From Ignavibacteriaceae bacterium (lineage in GTDB: Bacteria; Bacteroidota; Ignavibacteria; Ignavibacteriales; Ignavibacteriaceae), in contig JALNWB010000126.1 of NCBI GenBank assembly GCA_023231105.1, positions 1-11,776 on the forward strand: a DNA stretch of 11,776 bases, given 5' to 3'. A program made the position numbers and the translations under genes. This document shows, piece after piece, positions 6,027 through 11,776 of this stretch. Below the pieces are notes generated by a model that was not told the origin of the DNA, did no database searches, and saw nothing but the letters and a program-made list of their open reading frames with translations. Every line of letters begins with the position of its first letter. Position 1 is the stretch's first letter.

Positions 6027-8503
6027 GTCTGAAAGATTCATCAGTATTTTTCACCGATAAGGAACAACTCGAAAGTTATTCCCTTTCAAATCAATTCGCA
6101 GAACATCTTGAATTTATTTTAGTGAAGGATAAGCTCTCTGCAACTCAAGATGATATTTATTATTCAATTTCGATGTCGGTGCGCGATCGTCTTGTTCGGA
6201 AATGGCTTCGTACCATGCACAAGTATAATGTTGATGATGTGAAGCGCGTCTATTATTTATCATTGGAATTTTTAATGGGCAGACTGCTCGGCAACGCTCT
6301 CATCAATATGGATTATTACGACGAAAGTTATAAGATTTTAAAAGATGCCGGTTATCATTTAGAAGAATCGAGGGACCAGGAACACGATATGGCATTGGGT
6401 AATGGCGGCTTGGGAAGACTTGCCGCATGTTTTTTAGATTCTATGGCTACGCTTGAGTTGCCTGCTTTTGGGTACGGAATCCGTTATGAATATGGAATTT
6501 TTGAACAAGATATTGAGAACGGTTTTCAAATTGAAAAACCTGACAACTGGTTGAGTTACGGAAATCCGTGGGAAATTCTTCGCCGCGAACTTGCTTATCG
6601 TATTCGTTTTTACGGTAAAGTTGAAATGCATCAGCAACCGGACGGACAAATGAAATTTGAATGGAAAGAGACAGAAGACATTCTTGCGGTGGCTTACGAT
6701 GTACCCATTCCCGGTTTCCGCACAAATACAGTAAACAATTTGCGCTTATGGCAGGCAAAAGCTACTCACGAATTCAGCTTTAAGGAATTTAACGCCGGTA
6801 ATTATGTGGCTTCCGTTCAAAAGAAAAACGAATCTGAAAACATTTCCAAAGTACTTTATCCAAACGATACGATGGTGGAAGGAAAATTTCTTCGTTTAAA
6901 ACAGCAATACTTTTTTAGTTCTGCAACATTGCAGGATATTATTAGAAAGTATAAATACGGACATTCAGATTTTAATTTGTTCTCCGAAAAAACCGCAATT
7001 CAATTGAACGATACGCACCCGGTTATTGCTATCCCGGAGTTAATGCGAATCTTGATGGACGAAGAAGGATTAAGCTGGGATTATGCATGGGACATTGCTA
7101 TTGAAACTTTTGCTTACACAAACCACACGGTTGTTCCCGAAGCATTAGAAGAGTGGTCTGTTAAAATTATGGGAAAACTTTTACCGAGACATTTGCAAAT
7201 TATTTATGAAATTAATGCAAGGTTTTTGAATCACGTTCAAGAACAATATACCACTGATCCGGACATTATTTCAAAATTATCGATTATCCACGAAAATGGC
7301 GATAAAAAAATCCGGATGGCAAATCTTGCAATTGTCTGTTGCCATTCAATAAACGGAGTTGCCGCGCTTCATACTAATATTCTTAGGAATAATATTTTCC
7401 CACATTTTTATGCTCTCTTCCCGGAAAAGTTTAAAAACATAACTAACGGAATTACGCCGCGCCGCTGGCTGAAAATAGCAAATCCTTATTTATCCGAAGC
7501 AATATCAGAGCATATTGGCGACGGCTGGGTGAAGGACTTAACTCAAATTAAAAAACTTGAGAATCTGACTGACGATAAACAGTTCATGGAAGTTTTTAGA
7601 GAAGCAAAGTGGCTGAATAAGAAATTTTTAATTGAATATATTGAATCAGAACATCAGGTTAAAATTAATCTCGACTCAATGTTTGATGTTCATGTAAAAA
7701 GATTTCATGAGTACAAGCGCCAACTGTTAAATGTTTTGCACGTAATTACGATGTATAATAAAATTAAAGATAATCCGCGTGCTGCGTTTGTTCCGAGAAC
7801 TGTAATTTTTGCCGGAAAGGCTGCGCCTGCATATTTCCAGGCAAAGCTAATTATTAAATTGATCAACAACGTAGCCAATGTTGTCAATGACGACCACACT
7901 ATCGGTGACAAGTTAAAAGTCGTTTTTCTTAAAAATTATTCCGTTTCGCTCGCAGAAAAAATTATTCCCGCCACGGATTTGTCCGAGCAAATTTCAACTG
8001 CGGGATTAGAAGCTTCCGGAACGGGCAATATGAAGTTTGCGCTTAACGGAGCGTTAACTATTGGTACAATGGATGGCGCCAATGTTGAAATGCGTGAAGA
8101 AGTCGGCGACGATAATATTTTTATTTTCGGGTTACTCTCCGAAGAAGTTATGAAATTAAAATCAAACGGATATCGCCCGCGCGAATATTATGAAAAAATT
8201 CCTGAACTAAAACGGGTGCTTGACATGATCCAAAACAATCACTTCAGCATTTTTGAACCGGGAATTTTCCAACCCCTCATTGATGAATTACTGAATGTTG
8301 ATTATTACTTCCTGCTTGCGGATTATCAATCGTATGTAAAGACTCAAGCTAAAGTAAGCGCTCTTTACAAAAACAAAGATGAGTGGTATAAAAAAGCTTT
8401 ACTAAATGTTGCGCGTATGAGCAAGTTCTCCAGTGATCGTTCAATTCAAGAGTACGCTAAATTAATTTGGGATGTAAAACCGGTTAAAATTGATGAAGCT
8501 TAA
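6023..8503 (+). CDS. glgP: Glycogen/maltodextrin phosphorylase
   Basis: PLP enzyme that splits alpha-1,4-glucan with phosphate to release glucose-1-phosphate. The 826 residues match the usual family length. Conserved blocks in order: YYLSLEFLMGR near 77, GNGGLGRLAACFLDSMA near 125, AIQLNDTHP near 328, KNITNGITPRRWL near 472, VKRFHEYKRQLLN near 560, and ASGTGNMKFALNGALT with the PLP-binding lysine at 671, followed by GTMDGANVEM. All key regions are intact. The start is well defined by GGAGG followed by TTCT and ATG, the strongest ribosome site in the window, and the gene overlaps rfbC by four bases. Glycogen genes usually sit with other glycogen genes, so coupling to RmlA/RmlC is unusual but sensible, as its product is the RmlA substrate. 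Whether the polymer is glycogen or maltodextrin cannot be told here. Confidence 0.95.
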   Translation: MSLKDSSVFFTDKEQLESYSLSNQFAEHLEFILVKDKLSATQDDIYYSISMSVRDRLVRKWLRTMHKYNVDDVKRVYYLSLEFLMGRLLGNALINMDYYDESYKILKDAGYHLEESRDQEHDMALGNGGLGRLAACFLDSMATLELPAFGYGIRYEYGIFEQDIENGFQIEKPDNWLSYGNPWEILRRELAYRIRFYGKVEMHQQPDGQMKFEWKETEDILAVAYDVPIPGFRTNTVNNLRLWQAKATHEFSFKEFNAGNYVASVQKKNESENISKVLYPNDTMVEGKFLRLKQQYFFSSATLQDIIRKYKYGHSDFNLFSEKTAIQLNDTHPVIAIPELMRILMDEEGLSWDYAWDIAIETFAYTNHTVVPEALEEWSVKIMGKLLPRHLQIIYEINARFLNHVQEQYTTDPDIISKLSIIHENGDKKIRMANLAIVCCHSINGVAALHTNILRNNIFPHFYALFPEKFKNITNGITPRRWLKIANPYLSEAISEHIGDGWVKDLTQIKKLENLTDDKQFMEVFREAKWLNKKFLIEYIESEHQVKINLDSMFDVHVKRFHEYKRQLLNVLHVITMYNKIKDNPRAAFVPRTVIFAGKAAPAYFQAKLIIKLINNVANVVNDDHTIGDKLKVVFLKNYSVSLAEKIIPATDLSEQISTAGLEASGTGNMKFALNGALTIGTMDGANVEMREEVGDDNIFIFGLLSEEVMKLKSNGYRPREYYEKIPELKRVLDMIQNNHFSIFEPGIFQPLIDELLNVDYYFLLADYQSYVKTQAKVSALYKNKDEWYKKALLNVARMSKFSSDRSIQEYAKLIWDVKPVKIDEA

Positions 8504-8512
8504 ATGAAAATC

Positions 8513-8530
8513 ATTTTACATTTTACATTT
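8513..8530 (+). repeat. Short tandem repeat ATTTTAC
   Basis: About 2.6 copies of the 7-base unit attttac fill the 37-base gap between glgP and the carbamoyltransferase gene. No Shine-Dalgarno sequence is visible in the gap. It may simply be low-complexity spacer. Confidence 0.5.
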
Positions 8531-8540
8531 GACTTTACCA

Positions 8541-10358
8541 ATGTACATCCTTGGAATATCAGCATTTTACCATGATAGCGCCGCATGCTTGCTTAAAGAC
8601 GGTGAAATACTTTCTGCCGCTCAGGAAGAAAGATTCACTCGCAAAAAAGGTGATCACGCTTTTCCTATTCATTCAATCAATTATTGTTTGAAACATGCGG
8701 GGATAACCGGGAATGATTTGACTTATGTGGTTTTTTACGATAAACCGTTTCTAAAATTTGAACGACTTCTTGAAACCTATCTTAACTATGCGCCGGTTGG
8801 AATAAAATCTTTTATCAAAGCAATGCCTTTGTGGATAAAAGAAAAACTTTGGATGAAAGAGTTTATTAAAAAGGAATTGGGATTCGAAGGAACGATTCTT
8901 TTTCCCGAACATCACGAGTCGCACGCCGCTTCCGCCTTTTATCCATCACCGTTTCAAGATGCAGCATTTCTGACGATGGATGGCGTTGGCGAATGGACAA
9001 CTTCAAGCTTTGGGATTGGAAATGGAAATAAAATTCAAATTGATTCCGACATTCATTTCCCGCATTCAATTGGATTGCTTTATTCCGCGTTTACTTATTA
9101 TACCGGATTCAAAGTAAATTCCGGCGAATACAAAGTGATGGGTTTGGCTCCATACGGCGAACCAAAATACGTTGACAAAATTTATTCGGAATTAATCGAT
9201 TTAAAAGAAGACGGTTCCTTCAAATTAAATATGGAGTATTTTAATTACTGTGCCGGTTTAACGATGACGAATGAAAAATTTCATCAACTTTTTGGAGGCG
9301 CACCGAGGAAACCGGAATCAAAGTTAACACAAAAAGAAATGGACATAGCACGTTCTGTTCAAGAAGTTACGGAAGAAGTAATGCTAAGGATGGCAAAACA
9401 CGTGCGTAAAGAAACAGGGCAGAAAAACATTTGTCTTGCCGGTGGTGTTGCTTTAAATTGTGTTGCTAACGGAAAACTTTTGCGCAAAAATATTTTTGAA
9501 AATATCTGGATCCAGCCTGCTTCCGGTGATGCCGGGGGCGCTTTGGGGGCTGCATTAACCGCCTGGTATCAATATTTGGGAAATGAAAGAAAAACAGACG
9601 GAAAAACCGATGCAATGAACGGGGCTTATCTTGGTCCGGAATTTTCAAACGAAGAAATAAAATCATGGTTAGAAAAAAATGAAATTCCTTTTAAACAGCT
9701 AAATGAAGATGAGCTTTATTCTCAAACAGCTTCATTGCTTGCAGATGAAAAAGTTGTCGGATGGTTTCAAGGTAGAATGGAATTTGGTCCGAGAGCATTA
9801 GGTAATCGTTCTATAGTTGGCGATGCGCGTTCGGCAAAGATGCAAGCAACGATGAACATCAAAATAAAATTTAGAGAAGGATTCCGCCCGTTCGCTCCTT
9901 CGGTGCTTTCAGAAAAAGTTTCGGATTATTTCGAGATGAAAAACGAAAGTCCATATATGCTGCTGGTTGCTGAAGTTAAAAAAGAACGGCAGAAAGAAAT
10001 GACGGAAGAGCAAAAAAAGCTTTTCGGAATTGAAAAATTAAATATTTTGCGCTCGGACATTCCTGCAGTAACGCACATTGATTATTCTGCGCGCATTCAA
10101 ACCGTGCAGAAAGAAACGAATCCACGCTATCACAAATTAATTTCTGAATTTGAAAAACTAACCGGTTACGCAGTGGTTGTGAACACTTCATTTAATGTTC
10201 GCGGAGAACCGATTGTCTGCACGCCGCATGACGCTTACCGCTGTTTCATGCGCACCGACATTGACTATCTTGTGCTCGGAAATTTTTTGCTAAATAAAAC
10301 CGAACAAAAACAACTCGAAAATGATGTTGATTGGAAGAAGGAATTTGTGTTAGATTAA
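8541..10358 (+). CDS. NodU/TobZ/SxtI-family O-carbamoyltransferase
   Basis: Transfers a carbamoyl group from carbamoyl phosphate, through a carbamoyl-adenylate, to a hydroxyl of a sugar or small molecule. In the 605 residues from the ATG at 8541, the N-terminal Kae1-like domain begins MYILGISAFYHDSAACLL and holds EHHESHAASAFYPS (123-136) with the metal-binding His pair, MDGVGEW (146-152), SGEYKVMGLAPYGE (194-207), AGGVALN (300-306), SGDAGGALGAAL (328-339), FGPRALGNRS (415-424) and FRPFAPSVL (448-456). The C-terminal domain has VNTSFNVRGEPIVC (547-560). An upstream in-frame TTG at 8529 would add four residues; I prefer the ATG because the family typically starts at this point. Neither has a Shine-Dalgarno sequence. 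Downstream SxtJ- and SxtK-like genes match the saxitoxin sxtI-J-K order. The acceptor is unknown; a sugar is plausible from the upstream genes. Confidence 0.92.
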   Translation: MYILGISAFYHDSAACLLKDGEILSAAQEERFTRKKGDHAFPIHSINYCLKHAGITGNDLTYVVFYDKPFLKFERLLETYLNYAPVGIKSFIKAMPLWIKEKLWMKEFIKKELGFEGTILFPEHHESHAASAFYPSPFQDAAFLTMDGVGEWTTSSFGIGNGNKIQIDSDIHFPHSIGLLYSAFTYYTGFKVNSGEYKVMGLAPYGEPKYVDKIYSELIDLKEDGSFKLNMEYFNYCAGLTMTNEKFHQLFGGAPRKPESKLTQKEMDIARSVQEVTEEVMLRMAKHVRKETGQKNICLAGGVALNCVANGKLLRKNIFENIWIQPASGDAGGALGAALTAWYQYLGNERKTDGKTDAMNGAYLGPEFSNEEIKSWLEKNEIPFKQLNEDELYSQTASLLADEKVVGWFQGRMEFGPRALGNRSIVGDARSAKMQATMNIKIKFREGFRPFAPSVLSEKVSDYFEMKNESPYMLLVAEVKKERQKEMTEEQKKLFGIEKLNILRSDIPAVTHIDYSARIQTVQKETNPRYHKLISEFEKLTGYAVVVNTSFNVRGEPIVCTPHDAYRCFMRTDIDYLVLGNFLLNKTEQKQLENDVDWKKEFVLD

Positions 10359-10405
10359 GTAATAAGAATTGAATTTACTTGTAACTAAAATTAATAGGTC
10401 TGGCC

Positions 10406-10603
10406 ATGATAGAACTCAGAACAAAGGAGCAGATTCTCTACAATAAAAGAGGAGAACCCCAGAGTGTACTTATCGACTATAAAGTCTACAAAGAAATGCT
10501 TGAATTATTGGAGGACTCGGATTGTGTTAAAATAATTAAAGAAAGAGAAAATAATTCTACATTCAGCGAAGCAGAGTTCATAGAAAAACTGAAGCAAAAA
10601 TGA
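10406..10603 (+). CDS. Phd/YefM-like antitoxin
   Basis: A 65-residue protein whose core, KRGEPQSVLIDYKVYKEMLE (14-33), matches the conserved G-P-x-x-V-L-I-x-x-x-x-Y-x-x-L pattern of Phd/YefM antitoxins. The acidic, helical C-terminal part (residues 34-65) would bind and mask the toxin. It lies 47 bases after the carbamoyltransferase gene and overlaps the toxin gene by four bases, the usual antitoxin-first order. Antitoxins of this family normally also repress their own promoter, but I could not identify a clear promoter or operator in the short gap. The gene uses AGA, GAG and CCC more freely than its neighbours by eye, which hints at separate acquisition. The family assignment rests partly on the partner. 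Confidence 0.8.
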   Translation: MIELRTKEQILYNKRGEPQSVLIDYKVYKEMLELLEDSDCVKIIKERENNSTFSEAEFIEKLKQK

Positions 10604-10857
10604 TGTATTCGTTAGAATTTAAAGAGGTTGTTCTAAAAGAATTCAAGCAAATTCCAGTGAATGAGAAAAATAAACTTTGGACCAAAATTCAACAATTAAA
10701 AAGTGATCCTCGCCCGATTGGTTGCAGAAAACTTGTTGGAAGGGATTCGGATTACAGGATTAGGTACGGGAATTATAGAGTTATTTATCAAATAAATGAG
10801 ATAGAAAAGAAAATTATTATTATTCAAGTCGGCCACCGGAAAGATATTTACAGATAA
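10600..10857 (+). CDS. RelE/ParE-family toxin
   Basis: An 85-residue basic protein with the RelE fold pattern: helical start FKEVVLKEFKQIP (7-19), LKSDPRP (33-39), KLVGRDSDYRIRYGNYRVIY (44-63) and IIQVGHRKDIYR (74-85). Arg53/Arg55, Arg60, His79-Arg80 and Tyr84 are the positions that commonly form the RNA-cleaving surface in RelE-type toxins, and they are all present, so the toxin may be active as a ribosome-dependent mRNase. ParE-like gyrase inhibition cannot be excluded from sequence. Two adjacent ATG codons (10600 and 10603) could start it; the first overlaps the antitoxin stop (ATGA). The SxtJ-family gene follows after 10 bases, so read-through transcription is likely. Confidence 0.88.
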   Translation: MMYSLEFKEVVLKEFKQIPVNEKNKLWTKIQQLKSDPRPIGCRKLVGRDSDYRIRYGNYRVIYQINEIEKKIIIIQVGHRKDIYR

Positions 10858-10867
10858 AAAGCGCATA

Positions 10868-11284
10868 ATGATTAAAGAAGAATTAAAACAAATAAAAGCT
10901 ACTCCGGCAGAATTAAGAAAGTTCGGACTTACTATCGGCGGACTGTTAAGTTTAATCGGGATAATTATGATTATCCTGCAAGCAAAACATAAATTAATTT
11001 TCTGCGGGCTGGGTTTTCTGTTTATGTTCCTCGGATTGGCGCTTCCGAAAGCATTGAAGTGGATTTATAAATTGTGGATGGGTTTTAGCGTTGTTCTCGG
11101 TTTTTTTTCAACGAGAATAATTTTAAGCCTTCTCTTTTATTTTGTGCTGACTCCAATAAAATTTATTTATAAATTTACCGGGAAGAATTTTTTAGATTTG
11201 AAAATTGAGAAATCAGCTGCAAGTTATTGGCGGAAACGTCCGCAGGCTACTTTCGATAAATCTCAATATGAAAAGCAATTTTAG
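10868..11284 (+). CDS. SxtJ-family membrane protein
   Basis: A 138-residue integral membrane protein. After a charged N-terminus (1-18) come hydrophobic segments at about 20-38, 43-60 and a long one at 66-102 that may be two. The C-terminal tail ends SYWRKRPQATFDKSQYEKQF (119-138); SYW-x-K/R and a terminal Y-E-K-Q-F are features I associate with the SxtJ family. SxtJ proteins accompany NodU/SxtI carbamoyltransferases in the saxitoxin cluster and elsewhere, but their biochemical role is not known. They may hold the enzyme at the membrane or help deliver its substrate. Here the gene is separated from the carbamoyltransferase by the toxin-antitoxin pair. No clear ribosome site is seen before the ATG. 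The DUF5989 gene follows after 8 bases. Confidence 0.82.
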   Translation: MIKEELKQIKATPAELRKFGLTIGGLLSLIGIIMIILQAKHKLIFCGLGFLFMFLGLALPKALKWIYKLWMGFSVVLGFFSTRIILSLLFYFVLTPIKFIYKFTGKNFLDLKIEKSAASYWRKRPQATFDKSQYEKQF

Positions 11285-11292
11285 GAACGATA

Positions 11293-11451
11293 ATGAGCAA
11301 ACTTTCAATTTTATCAGAGTTGTGGGATTTTCTAAAAGTCCGTAAAAAATGGTGGCTTGCCCCGATTTTATTTTTCCTTATTCTTCTTGGCGGGTTGATC
11401 ATTTTAACGCAAGGTTCTGCATTGGCTCCGTTTATCTACGCTATCTTTTAG
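11293..11451 (+). CDS. DUF5989 (SxtK-like) small membrane protein
   Basis: A 52-residue protein found by direct translation. It has a short amphipathic start with ELWDFLKVRKKWWLAP (9-24), one membrane helix at about 22-40, and the ending TQGSALAPFIYAIF (39-52). The W-x-F-L-x-x-R-K-K-W-W-L-x-P and Q-G-S-A-L-A-P-F-I-Y patterns are those of the DUF5989 family, which I equate with SxtK, the small protein next to SxtJ and the SxtI carbamoyltransferase. AGGA, within the preceding stop region, gives a good ribosome site 7 bases before the ATG. The function is unknown; the constant company of the carbamoyltransferase implies a shared membrane complex. Confidence 0.82.
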   Translation: MSKLSILSELWDFLKVRKKWWLAPILFFLILLGGLIILTQGSALAPFIYAIF

Positions 11452-11458
11452 GTGAGGC

Positions 11459-11608
11459 ATGGCTGAGAAAATAAAAATTACAATAAAGAAGAAGAAAAAG
11501 AGAGTTCCTCTTCCGCAGAAACCTCCCAAGGTTATTTCAACGCAAAAAACTTACAACAGGAAGAAGGGAAAACAAACTCTTGATGATGGGAGTGTAAATT
11601 CAAAATAA
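11459..11608 (+). CDS. Lysine-rich 49-aa protein, last gene of the operon
   Basis: Found by direct translation. The start is supported by GGTGAGG one base before the ATG and by a 7-base gap after the DUF5989 gene. The 49 residues carry 14 Lys and 2 Arg against 3 acidic residues. In order they show a run of five Lys plus Arg (10-15), a proline-rich piece VPLPQKPPKV (16-25), TYNRKKGK (31-38) and a polar tail. There is no membrane segment, no Cys and no predicted fold that I can recognise, so it is likely disordered. I know of no named family. It may bind nucleic acid, acidic lipid or a partner in the carbamoylation complex; each of these is a guess. No terminator hairpin follows clearly. Confidence 0.65.
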   Translation: MAEKIKITIKKKKKRVPLPQKPPKVISTQKTYNRKKGKQTLDDGSVNSK

Positions 11609-11776
11609 ATCTCTCACCTTATGCAAGTTTTTTAATAACCGCTCAACCACAAATAACCTTCCATGAACTTCAAATATAGAATTCTATTACCAAAATTGGC
11701 GATTTTCATACACCATTTGTGAAAAAACGAAACCTTTCCATAAATATTAGAAAATATTTTGCTTTTCATTTGCCTC

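Noticed and set aside
8504..8575. 23-aa frame starting right after the glgP stop and overlapping the carbamoyltransferase start
   Set aside because: It is built mostly from the ATTTTAC repeat, has no ribosome site and no recognisable sequence; re-initiation coupling is possible but unsupported.
10359..10405. Promoter for the toxin-antitoxin pair (TTGAAT with TAAAAT)
   Set aside because: The two elements are only 11 bases apart, too close for a standard promoter, and no TTTG-N19-TAnnTTTG match fits.
11632..11769. 45-aa minus-strand frame at the right edge, with GAGG near its ATG
   Set aside because: Aromatic-rich sequence with no family pattern; one short ribosome-like match in AT-rich DNA is not enough.
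11609..11776. Terminator expected after the last operon gene
   Set aside because: Only AT-rich stretches and a weak AAATATT/AATATTT palindrome near 11742-11760 are seen, with no GC stem and T-run.

Overview
This 11.8 kb window comes from a low-GC bacterial chromosome. The protein families and a TTTG-N19-TAAATTTA promoter resembling the Bacteroidota -33/-7 type suggest the Bacteroidota/Ignavibacteriota (Chlorobiota) group. An Ignavibacterium- or Melioribacter-like organism is my best guess; this is inference, since there is no rRNA or other marker gene here. No tRNA, rRNA, CRISPR array or transposase was seen.

Left part, minus strand (1-3300). A large polytopic membrane protein with two homologous halves runs off the left edge just where a spermidine-synthase-like domain seems to begin. 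A 295-base intergenic stretch follows, holding crossed inverted repeats. Next is a tight two-gene operon: an AlkD-like DNA glycosylase, overlapping by one base the gene for an acetolactate decarboxylase with an N-terminal export signal.

The 305-base divergent region (3301-3605) holds the minus-strand promoter and an orphan intrinsic terminator pointing towards the plus-strand operon.

Right part, plus strand (3606-11608). Ten genes lie head to tail with overlaps or short gaps: galE, rfbA (rmlA), rfbC (rmlC), glgP, a NodU/TobZ/SxtI-type O-carbamoyltransferase, a Phd/YefM-like antitoxin, a RelE/ParE-like toxin, an SxtJ-family membrane protein, a 52-aa DUF5989 (SxtK-like) membrane peptide and a 49-aa Lys-rich protein. 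The last two were found by translating the sequence directly. Glycogen phosphorylase releases glucose-1-phosphate, the substrate of RmlA, so the first four genes can be read as a route from stored glycogen to activated sugars. The carbamoyltransferase with its SxtJ/SxtK-like partners looks like a module that carbamoylates a hydroxyl group, perhaps on a sugar. The toxin-antitoxin pair splits that module.

The last 168 bases hold no gene I can support.
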